From the NCBI GenBank assembly GCA_009841145.1, contig VXMJ01000093.1:29257-93256 (forward strand): 64,000 nt of DNA, read 5' to 3'. Below are positions 17,987 through 27,440 of this stretch, piece after piece; the first letter of the stretch is position 1, and each line of letters begins with the position of its first letter. The translations under genes were made by a program, and so were the position numbers. This stretch comes from Caldilineaceae bacterium SB0661_bin_34 (GTDB taxonomy: Bacteria > Chloroflexota > Anaerolineae > Caldilineales > Caldilineaceae). The notes beneath the pieces are model-generated. The model did not search any database and had not been told where the DNA came from. It worked only from the letters and a program-made list of their open reading frames with translations.

Positions 17987-18936
17987 GGATCGAGTTCGAG
18001 CAAGGGGTGCCGTCCAAGGCCGATCTGGCCGACCTGCTCGCCCAGTGGCGCGCGGTCACAATCCCCGCAAAAATGAAATACGCGTGGATGCTCGCAGTGC
18101 GCGTGCGTTGGAGCACCTACGCGGCCGCCACGCGCGACCTCGAGCAGCCCTTTCAAGACCTCAACCACGATGAGGTGGCCGATCTGCTCGACAAGGGCCA
18201 TGCGCCCGCCCGCCGGTGCGAAGCCGCGCAGCTCGACGACGTGCGCGCCTACGACCAGGCCATGGTGCAGATGCTCCAGCTGTGGGACGACGAGGAACCG
18301 CTGACTATCGACCATCTGCACGCCGCGCACCGAACCATGATGGACCTGCGGTTCGACAACGGGATCGAGAACGACGACTGGCCGCTCGGTGCGTTCAAAA
18401 CGAAACCCACGGCTGCGGGGGCCGCGTACACAATGGCGGAGTGCGCGCACCCCGCCGTCGTGCCCGCCCTGATGGACGAGATCGTGTGCCGCGCCAATGT
18501 GCGCGTCGCCGCGATGCTCCGCAGTCCGGGCCAATTCGATCCATCCTGGGCGATCGCAGCGCTGCACTATGAATTGATTGCGATCCAGCCGTACGCCGAC
18601 GGCAATCATCGGATTGCAATCTGGCTCGACAACTGGATGTGCATGGCGGCCGGCTACCCGCCGCTCGTGATCCATGAGAACCGGTACGACGAGTATTTGC
18701 GCGCCCTGTCGGCCATGAAATCCTTTGCCTTGCCGGACGACCCGCAGGTTGACCTGCCGACCGTCCGGCAGATGGCGATCAGCGCCATCGACATCCAACC
18801 CCTGCGCGACTTCTATGCGCTCCGCCTGGCCGAAAGCCTGGCGTTCTCCACGGCGATTGCCGGGGGCCATGCGGTGGCGTTGATCGATGGCGGGCACGCC
18901 GCAGAGCTCGAACACGACCTCGGAGGACCACCATGA
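17983..18936 (+). CDS. Fic-fold protein with His-to-Gln change in the catalytic motif
   Basis: The GTG start overlaps the recombinase stop (GTGA), indicating coupling. The Fic motif HPFxDGNxR is present as IQPYADGNHRIA, so the catalytic His is Gln and the Gly before Arg is His. Helices around it (ALHYELIAIQPYADG, IWLDNWMCMAAGYPPLVI) keep the Fic fold. Normal Fic enzymes AMPylate or otherwise modify proteins using that His; this one is predicted inactive as an AMP-transferase or altered in chemistry. The canonical Fic at 36494 keeps HPFADGNGR. 317 aa. Confidence 0.85.
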   Translation: MRIEFEQGVPSKADLADLLAQWRAVTIPAKMKYAWMLAVRVRWSTYAAATRDLEQPFQDLNHDEVADLLDKGHAPARRCEAAQLDDVRAYDQAMVQMLQLWDDEEPLTIDHLHAAHRTMMDLRFDNGIENDDWPLGAFKTKPTAAGAAYTMAECAHPAVVPALMDEIVCRANVRVAAMLRSPGQFDPSWAIAALHYELIAIQPYADGNHRIAIWLDNWMCMAAGYPPLVIHENRYDEYLRALSAMKSFALPDDPQVDLPTVRQMAISAIDIQPLRDFYALRLAESLAFSTAIAGGHAVALIDGGHAAELEHDLGGPP

Positions 18937-19013
18937 GCGACTTCGACTTGGACAACGATTTCGCCCACCGGCCGATGGCCGCCCAGAAGGTCCGCGACGA
19001 GAGGGAACCATGA
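18933..19013 (+). CDS. Tiny ORF (26 aa) in the recombinase-Fic unit
   Basis: ATG at 18933 overlaps the Fic stop (ATGA) with GGAGGA 7 bases upstream; the peptide is MSDFDLDNDFAHRPMAAQKV plus six residues. Its own stop overlaps the next ATG at 19010. The double overlap and good RBS argue it is translated, perhaps mainly for coupling. Acidic N-terminus; no homology recognised. Too short for the ORF track. Confidence 0.5.
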   Translation: MSDFDLDNDFAHRPMAAQKVRDEREP

Positions 19014-19288
19014 AGGCATTGAGTGAACTGCGCAGCGAACTGGTTGCATTCCACGGGTACCCAGTGCAGGTCGAAGTCGCCATCGCTGCCTGGCATCCAC
19101 GGAAAGAACAAATCATGTTGAACCGAAGGAGCGATACATCCCTTGCGCTGTATCGCTACCCGACGCCGGACGGCGCACCAACCCTGGCCGAAGGCTGGGC
19201 TCCCGCGTCCAGCTACTACCCCGAACCAGCGGCGGGCCGTCGCCCACCCTCATGGGAACCTCCATGCCCCATTTCGACGAAGCCCTGA
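19010..19288 (+). CDS. Small protein of unknown function in the recombinase-Fic unit
   Basis: ATG at 19010 is preceded by GAGGGAA and overlaps the tiny ORF stop. The 92-residue product starts MKALSELRSELVAFHGYPVQ and includes a W/Y-rich segment (ASSYYPEP). I do not recognise it. It overlaps the following helicase-like fragment by about 25 bases, keeping the overlapping chain unbroken. Confidence 0.55.
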   Translation: MKALSELRSELVAFHGYPVQVEVAIAAWHPRKEQIMLNRRSDTSLALYRYPTPDGAPTLAEGWAPASSYYPEPAAGRRPPSWEPPCPISTKP

Positions 19289-19400
19289 CGATTCTGCGCG
19301 ACCGTGCGACCGGCCTGTTTGCCCAGGGCCGCAGCTTCGAGCACCTGATGCAGGCGGCGCTCTCGCGCCACCCGGGCAGCCTGGGCGACCGCTTGGAGGT
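19264..19400 (+). pseudogene. Truncated N-terminus of a helicase/type ISP-like restriction protein
   Basis: ATG at 19264 reads PHFDEALTILRDRATGLFAQ then RSFEHLMQAALSRHPG, which resembles the conserved opening of large DEAD-box helicase/type ISP restriction-modification proteins (N-terminal restriction-like domain). The similarity stops near 19400, 50 bases before the recF stop, and the rest of the open frame lies antisense to recF. The several-kb remainder of the gene is missing here. Confidence 0.6.
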
Positions 19401-19453
19401 TTCGGCAATCTGTGGTCAACCCGATGGCCTCAACCCTCGGGGCGGCCTGTCCG

Positions 19454-20647
19454 CTAAGTCGGCGCAAGCACTCCATCGCGAATTTCAAGGCACTGTGCCG
19501 TGTCCCTCATTGCCTCCGGATAGTGTCCCCAGTCAGGGGTCGCGGCCACCACCTGTGCGGCATCGGCCATGGCCTCGTACACGCGCATGCGCCGGCTTGC
19601 ATCAAGTTCGCTCATCACGTCGTCCAGGAGCAGCAGCGGAAACTCGCCGGTGAGTTCCCGAATGGCCTGTGCCTCCGCCAGCCGCCAGGCCAGGATGCCC
19701 GTCCGCTGCTGGCCCCGACTTCCGAACTTCCCCAAGGACCTGCCGTCGTTGAGGAACACCACGTCGTCCCGATGCGGCCCGGCCATGGTATGGCCCCGTT
19801 CCAGTTCGGTGCCCAGCACCTCTTCCAGCGCGCAACGGAACTGCTTCCGTTGCGTTTCATCCTCTGTTTCGTCGCTCGCTTCGGGCGTCCCTTCTCCATT
19901 TTCGAAGTCCACGGCAGCCGACGGCCGGTAGCGCACCGACAGCATGTCGCCGTTGGCGGTCAGTTGCGCCTGGGCCTGCTCGGCATGCCTGGACACCCTT
20001 TGAATCCAAGCGGCCCGCCGCCGCATGACCTGTACGCCTTCCTCAGCCAGCTGTTCGTCCAGAAACGCCATCTGCCGCGTGAATGTCGGCGACGGTGTTG
20101 CAGTTCTTCCTCGCCACTGGGCCAGGAGGGCGTTCCGGTTCGCCAGTACCTTGCGGTACCGGACCAGATGATGCATGTACTGCGCGTCCAGTTGGCACAG
20201 GGTCACATCCAATGCCCGGCGTCGCAGCTTGGGACCGTCGGACACCAGTCGGGTGTCCTCCGGCTCCACCAGTACCACCTTCAGGTGTCCCAGCATGTGC
20301 GTGGCAGTGACTTCGGCACCGTCCAGGAAAAGATGCTTGGCCATGGGCGGGCCCAGCCGGCCGGTGCCAAAGAACACACGGAGGACATGCCCCGTGCCGG
20401 TTGCGTTCTCTGTTTCGGCGCGCAGGTCGAAATACTGTGGTTCCTTGGTGGCCAGGCCGTCGTGTATCGACTGCCGATCGGTTTGTGACCGCAACGACTT
20501 GCTCAGGGCCAGGAAGCAGATGGCGTCGAGCAGGTTGGTCTTGCCGGCTCCGTTCGGTCCCTGCACCAGCGTGCAGGGTGCCGTGAAGTCCAGCTTCACG
20601 TGCCGGAAGTTGCGGAACTGTTTCAGTTCCAGCTGTCGCAGAACCAT
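19454..20647 (-). CDS. recF: DNA replication/repair protein RecF
   Basis: 397 residues with Walker A GPNGAGKTNLL, the RecF region LVEPEDTRLVSDGPKLRRR, the signature FGSRGQQRTGILAWRLAEAQ and Walker B LLLLDDVMSELD. RecF is an ABC-type ATPase that loads RecA at gaps through RecOR. The last gene of the minus-strand run tkt-DUF6391-holA-recF, 35 bases after holA. Not next to dnaA/dnaN as in the classical arrangement. Confidence 0.96.
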   Translation of the reverse strand: MVLRQLELKQFRNFRHVKLDFTAPCTLVQGPNGAGKTNLLDAICFLALSKSLRSQTDRQSIHDGLATKEPQYFDLRAETENATGTGHVLRVFFGTGRLGPPMAKHLFLDGAEVTATHMLGHLKVVLVEPEDTRLVSDGPKLRRRALDVTLCQLDAQYMHHLVRYRKVLANRNALLAQWRGRTATPSPTFTRQMAFLDEQLAEEGVQVMRRRAAWIQRVSRHAEQAQAQLTANGDMLSVRYRPSAAVDFENGEGTPEASDETEDETQRKQFRCALEEVLGTELERGHTMAGPHRDDVVFLNDGRSLGKFGSRGQQRTGILAWRLAEAQAIRELTGEFPLLLLDDVMSELDASRRMRVYEAMADAAQVVAATPDWGHYPEAMRDTAQCLEIRDGVLAPT

Positions 20648-20682
20648 GGTTGCCGCGAAGTGCCGCCCCGGAATCTGCAGTC

Positions 20683-21723
20683 CTATGCCTGCAGCCAGGT
20701 GTCCGGCGAGACCAGGTGGCCCACCAGGGTCTCCAGAACCGCTTCGGCATGAGGCGTGGACTTCATCTTCAGATCCGCCTCCAGCAACATGTCCACCATG
20801 GCCCGGATCTGGTCTGGTGAAAGCCGCGCCGCGTTGCGCATGGAGCGCTGCACGGCATAGGGTTTGACCTTCATCGCCTTGGCAATGGCATCGGGACTCT
20901 CGCCCGAGAGACGCACGGCGGCCAGCATGCGCGCCTGGGAGCCAAGAGTCGCCAAAATCTGGATCGGATGCAGGCCTTGGGACAGGAGATGGCTCAGGAC
21001 GCGCATGGCCTCGTCCCGCTGTTGTTGGAAGACCGCATTGCTCAGGGCAAAGATAAAGTCCTCGCTGTAGTCGGGCACCAGCTCCCGCACGGCCTCAAGG
21101 GAAATGGGTTCCCCCTTGGCATAGGCGGCCAGCTTGTCCAGCTCCTGATCCAGATTGCGCAGGTCGCTGCTGGCGCGCCGGACCAGTTCGTCCACCGCCG
21201 GGCCCGCGATCCGAATCTGTTTTTCGCTGCATCGGAATTCGGCCCAACTGCGCATCTCATTGCGTTTGGGTGCCGCCAGGTTCTCCCGGCGCAGCTGCTT
21301 TTCCCTCTCCAGGTCCTCGATGGTTGGCACTGCCATGCCACCGGCCGGAGCCGGCAGTTCGCGGATGGCCTTGAAATCGGGCTTCAGATCTGGTTCGTAC
21401 AGCACCAGGACCGTGGTTGCGGGCATGCCGGCGAGTGCCGTCAGGCCCAGTTGCCACCGTTCCGCCAATGTTTCCCGGCCTCGGGTTTTGGACCGCCGGA
21501 CCGAATCCGCGAAGGCGGTCCAAATCTTGTGGGCCGCCACAATTCGCTCGTCCGCCATCACCGGCAGGGCTTGAATCTCCCGCTCAATGTCCCCCAGCGA
21601 CGCGCCCGGCGCCTCCAGCTCCACGTAGTTGAAATCCGCCATGGCCGGATCCAGGCCGGCCTTCAAGTTCTTCAGGAACAACTGGTAGCGGAACGGATCC
21701 GCCCCGGCGCACAGATGGATCAC
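20683..21723 (-). CDS. holA: DNA polymerase III subunit delta
   Basis: 346 residues with the HolA opening MIHLCAGADPFRYQLFLKNL, the middle AAA-like region (KIWTAFADSV, TTVLVLYEPD), and the C-terminal collar domain (DLRNLDQELDKLAAYA, ILATLGSQARMLAAVRL, KPYAVQRSMRNAARL). Opens the beta clamp in the clamp loader. Its start overlaps the DUF6391 stop by 4 bases. Confidence 0.94.
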   Translation of the reverse strand: MIHLCAGADPFRYQLFLKNLKAGLDPAMADFNYVELEAPGASLGDIEREIQALPVMADERIVAAHKIWTAFADSVRRSKTRGRETLAERWQLGLTALAGMPATTVLVLYEPDLKPDFKAIRELPAPAGGMAVPTIEDLEREKQLRRENLAAPKRNEMRSWAEFRCSEKQIRIAGPAVDELVRRASSDLRNLDQELDKLAAYAKGEPISLEAVRELVPDYSEDFIFALSNAVFQQQRDEAMRVLSHLLSQGLHPIQILATLGSQARMLAAVRLSGESPDAIAKAMKVKPYAVQRSMRNAARLSPDQIRAMVDMLLEADLKMKSTPHAEAVLETLVGHLVSPDTWLQA

Positions 21724-22244
21724 ATTCGGGCCCCGACCGAGACCCGCACGGCCGGCTTGCCGAAGACCCTCAGGGCATACACCTCGGTCGCCTCTCGATC
21801 CCGCAGGTCCGCCAGGGTGGTCACGGTCTGCAATCGGGGACCCAGCACCTTGGCTGCCACGCTCAGGGCCGTCATCGACAGCAGGCTGGCGATAAACCGG
21901 GCCATGGAGAATCCGCGTCCAGCCCGCCCCAGGAATTGCATCACCAGTACCGACAGCAGTGCCTGTACCACCAGGTTGGTGCCGCAGTCCGGGTGGATCG
22001 CCAACCTGCGGTGCCCCTCGTCAATCGCCGCTTGGGCGTCTGCCACCGCCTGGTCCACGTCTTCGACCGACATCTCCCCGAACAGGGTGAAGCCCGACGG
22101 GTCGCTCAGTCCGCTGGCTTGCCGTATCTGCCCTCGACCGCCCAAAACATGCAGCGTGGCATGCTCCCAGGCATGGTTCTGGCGCGTGCTGCGCACCGCC
22201 GCCAGCAGGTCCGTCAAAACTGACGATGGACTGGGACTGTGCAT
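21720..22244 (-). CDS. DUF6391 family membrane-associated protein
   Basis: 174 residues with TRQNHAWEHATLHVLGG, LSDPSGFTLFGEMS and LAIHPDCGTNLVVQALLSVL, the pattern of DUF6391, followed by a hydrophobic hairpin (FIASLLSMTALSVAAKVLGP). Function unknown. It is locked between tkt (TGATG overlap) and holA (4-base overlap), so it is co-translated with both. Confidence 0.8.
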   Translation of the reverse strand: MHSPSPSSVLTDLLAAVRSTRQNHAWEHATLHVLGGRGQIRQASGLSDPSGFTLFGEMSVEDVDQAVADAQAAIDEGHRRLAIHPDCGTNLVVQALLSVLVMQFLGRAGRGFSMARFIASLLSMTALSVAAKVLGPRLQTVTTLADLRDREATEVYALRVFGKPAVRVSVGARM

Positions 22245-24253
22245 CAGGCCCGTCCCAACAGGTCCAGCGCCTTGGCCGTCACGTTGGCCGGGGTCAAGCC
22301 GAACTTCTCGTAGAGCACTTCAAAGGGCGCACTGGCGCCGAAGTGGTCCAGTCCGATCACCGCCCCGGTCTTCGGATCATTGCCGACCCAGCGTTCCCAA
22401 CCCAGGGTGGCGGCCGCCTCCACCGCCAGCCGCGGCACACCTGCACCCAGGACTTCCGTTCGATACGCCGCATCCTGTGCGCCAAACAGTTCCCAGCTGG
22501 GCATCGACACCACGCGGGCTGCGATCCCCTGTTCGGACAGGGAGTCGGCGGCTTCCATTGCGATGGCCACCTCGCTGCCGCTGGCGATCAGCGCGATGTC
22601 GGGCGCGTCCTCTGTGTCCCGGAGTACGTAGGCACCCCGGGCCGCGGCCGGCAGGTAACCCCCTTCCGCATCTTCGTGCGGCCACTCCGGTACGGTCTGC
22701 CGGGTCAGGGCTAGCACGGTGGGGCCGTTTCGGTTCTCCAGCGCGATGCGCCAGGCACTGGCGGTCTCAGTGCCGTCGCACGGCCTGATCAGGGTCAGGT
22801 TGGGAGTGGCGCGCAGGATGGCCAGATGCTCGATCGGCTGGTGCGTCGGACCATCCTCGCCCAGGCCGATGCTGTCATGGGTCATGACATAAACGACGGG
22901 CAGTCCCATCAGGGCCGCCAGCCGTAGGCTGGCCCTCAGGTAGTCGGTGAAGACTAGGAACGTTCCGCCGTAGGGGATCACGCCCCCATGTAGGGCCATG
23001 CCGTTCAGGGTGGAGGCCATGCCGTGCTCGCGCACGCCGAAGCGCAGGTTGCGCGCCTGCCGGTTGGAGGCCAGGAAGTCGTCGGACGAATCGATGTCCG
23101 TCTTGTTGCTGCCGGCCAGGTCCGCGCTGCCGCCAATGAGCCAGGGAACTGCCTCCGCAATGGCGTTCAGGGCCTTGCCGGACGTGTTGCGCGTGGCATC
23201 GCCTTTGCCGGGTGCGAATTCGGGAAGGGTCTCCTGCCATCCCTCCGGCAGCTCTCCACTCAGGGCCAGCTTCAGTTCCGCAGCCTTCTCCGGATGGGCC
23301 TCCGCATACCGACCCAACAGGTCGTGGTACGCCTGTACCTTTTCCTCACCGTCCGCGACCGCTCGGCCCATGTGGGCCGCCACGTCCTCGGGAACATGGA
23401 ACAGTTCGTCCGTCCAGCCCAGTTCCGCACGGGTCAGGGCCACTTCTTCCGCGCCCAACGCGGCACCGTGCGAGTCCGATGTGCCGCCCTTGTTGGGACT
23501 GCCGTAGCCGATGGTTGTGCGGCAGCCGATGATGCTGGGTCTCGAATCGCCCTGTGCCGCTTCGATGGCCGCCGCCACGCCGACGGCATCCATGCCGTCC
23601 ACCTGCTGGACATGCCAGCTGTAGGCTTCGAAGCGGTTGGCCCAATCCTCCGAGTAGGACAGATTCGTTGCACCGTCGATGGTGATCCGGTTGTCGTCGT
23701 ACAAGTAGATGATCCGGCCCAGCTGAAGGTGGCCGGCCAGGCTGGCCGCCTCACTGGCCACGCCTTCCATCAGGTCCCCGTCGGACACGATTCCGTAGAT
23801 GTGGTGGTCCACCACCGGAAAGCCGTCCGCGTTGTAGCGGGCTGCCTGCCACTCCGCGGCCAGGGCCATGCCCACGCCGTTGCCGAACCCCTGACCCAGC
23901 GGTCCGGTCGTGGTTTCCACTCCCGCCGTGTGGCGGAACTCGGGATGGCCCGGCGTTTTGCTCTGCCATTGCCGAAAGTTCTTCAACTCGTCCAGTGGCA
24001 GGTCGTAACCCGTCAGGTGCAGCAGGGCATAGAGCAACATCGATCCGTGTCCGGCGCTGAGCACGAAGCGATCGCGGTCCTGCCAGTCCGGATGCCTGGG
24101 ACTGTGCCGCAGGTACCGGGTCCAGAGCACATAGGCCGTCTGGGCCATGCCCATGGGCATGCCCGGGTGCCCGGAGGCAGCCTGCTCGACCGAGTCGACC
24201 GCGAGCATGCGGATGGTGTTGACAGCCTTGAGGTCCAAGTCGGAAAGATGCAT
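22244..24253 (-). CDS. tkt: Transketolase
   Basis: 669 residues, normal length. N-terminal TPP domain: [45 protein letters not shown]; middle domain: [36 protein letters not shown]-terminal domain ends at LLGRA. Transfers two-carbon ketol units in the pentose phosphate pathway using thiamine diphosphate and Mg. First gene of the overlapping run to recF; ggt lies 93 bases upstream on the same strand. Confidence 0.97.
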   Translation of the reverse strand: MHLSDLDLKAVNTIRMLAVDSVEQAASGHPGMPMGMAQTAYVLWTRYLRHSPRHPDWQDRDRFVLSAGHGSMLLYALLHLTGYDLPLDELKNFRQWQSKTPGHPEFRHTAGVETTTGPLGQGFGNGVGMALAAEWQAARYNADGFPVVDHHIYGIVSDGDLMEGVASEAASLAGHLQLGRIIYLYDDNRITIDGATNLSYSEDWANRFEAYSWHVQQVDGMDAVGVAAAIEAAQGDSRPSIIGCRTTIGYGSPNKGGTSDSHGAALGAEEVALTRAELGWTDELFHVPEDVAAHMGRAVADGEEKVQAYHDLLGRYAEAHPEKAAELKLALSGELPEGWQETLPEFAPGKGDATRNTSGKALNAIAEAVPWLIGGSADLAGSNKTDIDSSDDFLASNRQARNLRFGVREHGMASTLNGMALHGGVIPYGGTFLVFTDYLRASLRLAALMGLPVVYVMTHDSIGLGEDGPTHQPIEHLAILRATPNLTLIRPCDGTETASAWRIALENRNGPTVLALTRQTVPEWPHEDAEGGYLPAAARGAYVLRDTEDAPDIALIASGSEVAIAMEAADSLSEQGIAARVVSMPSWELFGAQDAAYRTEVLGAGVPRLAVEAAATLGWERWVGNDPKTGAVIGLDHFGASAPFEVLYEKFGLTPANVTAKALDLLGRA

Positions 24254-24346
24254 GGAGGGGTTCCTGTGAGTGCCTATTCCCCGATTCTAGCTGTGCGGAC
24301 GCCCGAGACCCGATAGTCGATTCGCATACCGGGTGCCGGCTTGCCG

Positions 24347-26047
24347 TTAGACGGCCACGGCCATGCCGTCGGCTCCCGGATCCGCAACTCCGGTCACCGA
24401 CCCTGCTTCGTCGATGGCAATCGCATGCACGATTGCGAAACCGCCGCGACTATAGCCCGTCCTCTCCGCCGGATGCATGTTCGCGATACGCTCCACCGTT
24501 TTCTTGGGGAACCGGGCATGCATGCGGATGAGGTTCCCCTGGCAATCGAGACGCGGGGCATCCACGGCCTCCTTAACGTTCATGCCCCAGAGCAGGGAGT
24601 TGAGCAGCACCTGGGCCACGCTGGTAATGATCATGGTGGAACCGGGGGCGCCTAGGACCAGGCGGGGTAGTCCCCCGCGGGTGACAATCGTGGGGCTCAT
24701 GCCCGTGGTGCGGCCTTTTCCGGGGGCAATGGAGTTGGGATGTCCCGGCAGGGGATGGAAGTTCACCATGGAGTTGTTGTACATGAACCCCATGCCGGGG
24801 GTGACGACCCCGCTGGCGGATCCCAGGGAATGGGTCAGGGACACGCACAGACCCTGCCTGTCGACCACGGACACGTGTGTCGTGTCCTTGGAGCCCTGTG
24901 GTTGGAAGGACACCTTGATCGGGTCTCCGCGCTGGATGATGTCCACCCAGTGATCGGCGCGCGCCGGATCCATCATCCAGCCGGTTGGAACCGCCTCGAA
25001 CTCCGGATCCGCCATGTGGGGATTGCGGTCGGCAAACGCGGCCTTCATGGCCATGGCCAGCAGGTACAGGTAGCGCGGGGAGTCCGGCTCCAGACCCGGC
25101 TCCGTGCACAGCCGTTCCATGATGTTCAGGATGGCCACGACCGTGGCACCGCCGTGCGGCGGGGCACTGGACGACACGTCCCAGCCCTTGAACGAACCAC
25201 ACACGGGTACGGACGGCGGAAGGGCATACGCCTCCAAGTCGCCGGCAGTCACAAAGCTGCCGTTGGCTTCCAAGTCGGCCGCTATGCGCTCCTTCATCTC
25301 GCCGCGGTAGAAGTCCTCGGCACCGAACTTGGCAACGTGCCGCAGGGATGTGCCGTAGTCCGGATTGCTGACGGGCTGATTAACTAGGGGTGGCTTTCCT
25401 GTTTTGGTCAGGAAGATGCGGGAGGCCTCCGGGTTGCGCTGGACGACCTCCAGCGGACTGACGCCGCCTGGTGCCTCAGGCCAGCGCTGCCAGACCCGTG
25501 CCGTGCGGTCCATCATGCGCCAGCCGCCTTCCGCCAGGTCGGCAGCCGGTTCGAACAGATCCGCCCAGGGCAGGGAGCCCCATCTTTGGTGCATCTGGTG
25601 CATACCTTTGACCGAGCCAGGCACGCAGATGGATGTGTAGCCGCAGTCGTTGACCTGATCACGCAGGATATAGCCCCAGCCGGTCGGACCAAACCGTTCG
25701 AAGCGGTCCGCCCACATATCCGGGAAGGTCCCGGAACCCGCCAGGGCCGGGGCATCCACGGATGCCGGTGCGGAACTCCCGGGCTGGTGGATCGTTGCTA
25801 CCAGATAGCCACCGAGGCCGCACATGTGGGGGGACACCACCCCCTGGGCCAGTCCCGCCGTGATGACGGCGTCCACGGCATTGCCGCCGCGTGCGAGCAC
25901 GTCCACCGCGGCATCGACCGCGTACGGTTGCGGTGCGCAGACCATTCCCTGCGCCAAAGGGGCTTGTACTTGCATGGGAGGGATCCCGTGTTGGACGGAT
26001 GCAGCCAGAGGCCTGTCCATTATGGCGCAGTCCGACCGCGGAGCCAT
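24347..26047 (-). CDS. ggt: Gamma-glutamyltranspeptidase family protein
   Basis: The precursor opens with the family start PYAVDAAVDVLARGGNAVDA and GLGGYLV. The self-processing site is DTTHVSVVD, whose Thr becomes the N-terminal nucleophile of the small subunit; the later loop reads GAPGST where GGTs usually have a GSPGG-type loop. The start is unclear: the track uses TTG at 26098, ATGs follow at 26047, 26020 and 25975, and none has a strong RBS. No export signal is obvious, so the periplasmic site typical for GGT is unproven. 566 aa from the chosen start. Confidence 0.88.
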   Translation of the reverse strand: MAPRSDCAIMDRPLAASVQHGIPPMQVQAPLAQGMVCAPQPYAVDAAVDVLARGGNAVDAVITAGLAQGVVSPHMCGLGGYLVATIHQPGSSAPASVDAPALAGSGTFPDMWADRFERFGPTGWGYILRDQVNDCGYTSICVPGSVKGMHQMHQRWGSLPWADLFEPAADLAEGGWRMMDRTARVWQRWPEAPGGVSPLEVVQRNPEASRIFLTKTGKPPLVNQPVSNPDYGTSLRHVAKFGAEDFYRGEMKERIAADLEANGSFVTAGDLEAYALPPSVPVCGSFKGWDVSSSAPPHGGATVVAILNIMERLCTEPGLEPDSPRYLYLLAMAMKAAFADRNPHMADPEFEAVPTGWMMDPARADHWVDIIQRGDPIKVSFQPQGSKDTTHVSVVDRQGLCVSLTHSLGSASGVVTPGMGFMYNNSMVNFHPLPGHPNSIAPGKGRTTGMSPTIVTRGGLPRLVLGAPGSTMIITSVAQVLLNSLLWGMNVKEAVDAPRLDCQGNLIRMHARFPKKTVERIANMHPAERTGYSRGGFAIVHAIAIDEAGSVTGVADPGADGMAVAV

Positions 26048-26304
26048 CGTGACGGTTCCGGTCGCTTTCGGCGCATCCTGTGCCACCCAACCGGTCAACT
26101 GCCACGAACGACCAAGTTGGCAGGGAAGATTGAAGCCCCTACCGACTTCACTTCACAATGAGGAAGCTCCAGAGTTGTCGTGCTTCCCGGTCCTCGGCCG
26201 GGACCGATCAGCCAAGGGCACCACATGCACCCGTTCCGGTCCACCAAGGCACCGGCACAGCGGCATAAGTAGTCCGTCCGCCACCAAGTAACAGGGATTC
26301 CAAC

Positions 26305-27165
26305 GTGAACGCGATCGTGAACATTCTCAATCAACAAGTGACTTCGGTCGGGGGGAATCCGCTGACGCTGGCGGACATCCTGACCACCGTCGGTCTGGTT
26401 CTGGCCTTCTATTTCCTGGCCCGGATTACCACGAGGGGTGCCAGACACTTCCTGCAAAAGAGGACGCGCATCTCGGCCACGGCCCTGCGTCTGAGCCTTC
26501 AGATGTTCAGTGGCTTCATGCTACTGGCGGGGGTCTATGTCTCCCTGTCCGCCTTGGGCCTGGACCTGTCCATATTCCTGATTCCATTGGGTGCCATGAG
26601 CATCGGTCTGGGTTTGGGCCTGCAATCGTTGGCCGGGAACTTCGTCGCCGGTTTGGTCCTTCTGACCGAGCGCACCGTGCGCGAGGGCGACATCATCGAG
26701 GTGGACGGCATCATGGGCACGGTTCAGGAGACCGGCCTGCGCGCCACCGTCCTCAAGACCTTCGGCAACACGGAGGCGGTGCTTCCGAACTCGATCCTGA
26801 CCTCCCAGCGCCTCGACAACTGGACGCGGTCCGATCGGATCCTGCGCGTCGAATCATTTGTAAGTGTGGCCTACGGCACCGAGGTGGAGCCGGTCCACCA
26901 GGCTCTCATGGAACGCATCCAAAGCCACCCGGCGGTCCTGGACGAACCCGAACCCAACACCTTCCTGGTCGAGTTGGGGGATTCCGCCCTGCGGTTCCGG
27001 ATCCTGTATTGGATTGACGATCCCAAGCAGCGACTGCGTTCCCTCAGTGAAATTCTGCAAGGCATTCACGAGGACTTCGCGGAGCAAGGGATTGCCATTC
27101 CCTTTCCGCAGTTGGACGTGCACCTTCGCGACCGGTCGGCCGCGTCCAATCCTTCCACTGGATGA
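26305..27165 (+). CDS. mscS: Small-conductance mechanosensitive channel (MscS family)
   Basis: Three hydrophobic segments (ILTTVGLVLAFYFLARI, MFSGFMLLAGVYVSLSAL, and TM3 SIGLGLGLQSLAGNFVAGLVLL with the Gly/Ala packing face), then the beta domain VREGDIIEVDGIMGTVQETG and NSILTSQRLDNWTR. 286 residues, standard size. Opens under membrane tension to release osmolytes. Divergent from ggt. Confidence 0.95.
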   Translation: MNAIVNILNQQVTSVGGNPLTLADILTTVGLVLAFYFLARITTRGARHFLQKRTRISATALRLSLQMFSGFMLLAGVYVSLSALGLDLSIFLIPLGAMSIGLGLGLQSLAGNFVAGLVLLTERTVREGDIIEVDGIMGTVQETGLRATVLKTFGNTEAVLPNSILTSQRLDNWTRSDRILRVESFVSVAYGTEVEPVHQALMERIQSHPAVLDEPEPNTFLVELGDSALRFRILYWIDDPKQRLRSLSEILQGIHEDFAEQGIAIPFPQLDVHLRDRSAASNPSTG

Positions 27166-27440
27166 GCAGGAACCATGTCTGCAAGAGTCCGTTGGGGATG
27201 ATGTGTTGGATGACACGACCAACAGGGAGGACACGAACAGTACGGCCACGGGCAAAGGGAGGCAGGCACAGGGATGATAGCCATTGTGGAATCCCGGTTT
27301 CGTGCATCGGGAATCCGGTCTCCATGGTGAAGTCCCACCAATGTTCAGCGTCGATGGCACCAGTTCTGAGGATGTGGTAGCTTGAACCGTCTGCCTGCCG
27401 CCGTTCGGACGGCGTCTTCAGTTTGAACAGGAGAGTACTG
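27166..27440. other. Intergenic stretch before the ATPase/TOPRIM module
   Basis: About 275 bases with no supported gene. A 6-base-stem hairpin CGCCGT-TCGG-ACGGCG lies at 27399-27414, followed by TCTTCAGTTT; it may end mscS transcription. The promoter of the ATPase pair should lie in the same stretch. Confidence 0.45.
27399..27414 (+). terminator. Possible terminator hairpin
   Basis: Perfect 6-base GC-rich stem with a TCGG tetraloop, then a weak T-rich tail. It sits 27 bases before the ATPase start, so it might instead act in the leader of that mRNA. Confidence 0.35.

Noticed and set aside
20968-22788. 606-aa plus-strand ORF over holA, DUF6391 and tkt
   Set aside because: Runs across three confident minus-strand genes; high-GC shadow.
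24254-24346. Terminator between ggt and tkt
   Set aside because: No stem-loop of useful length followed by T residues was found.
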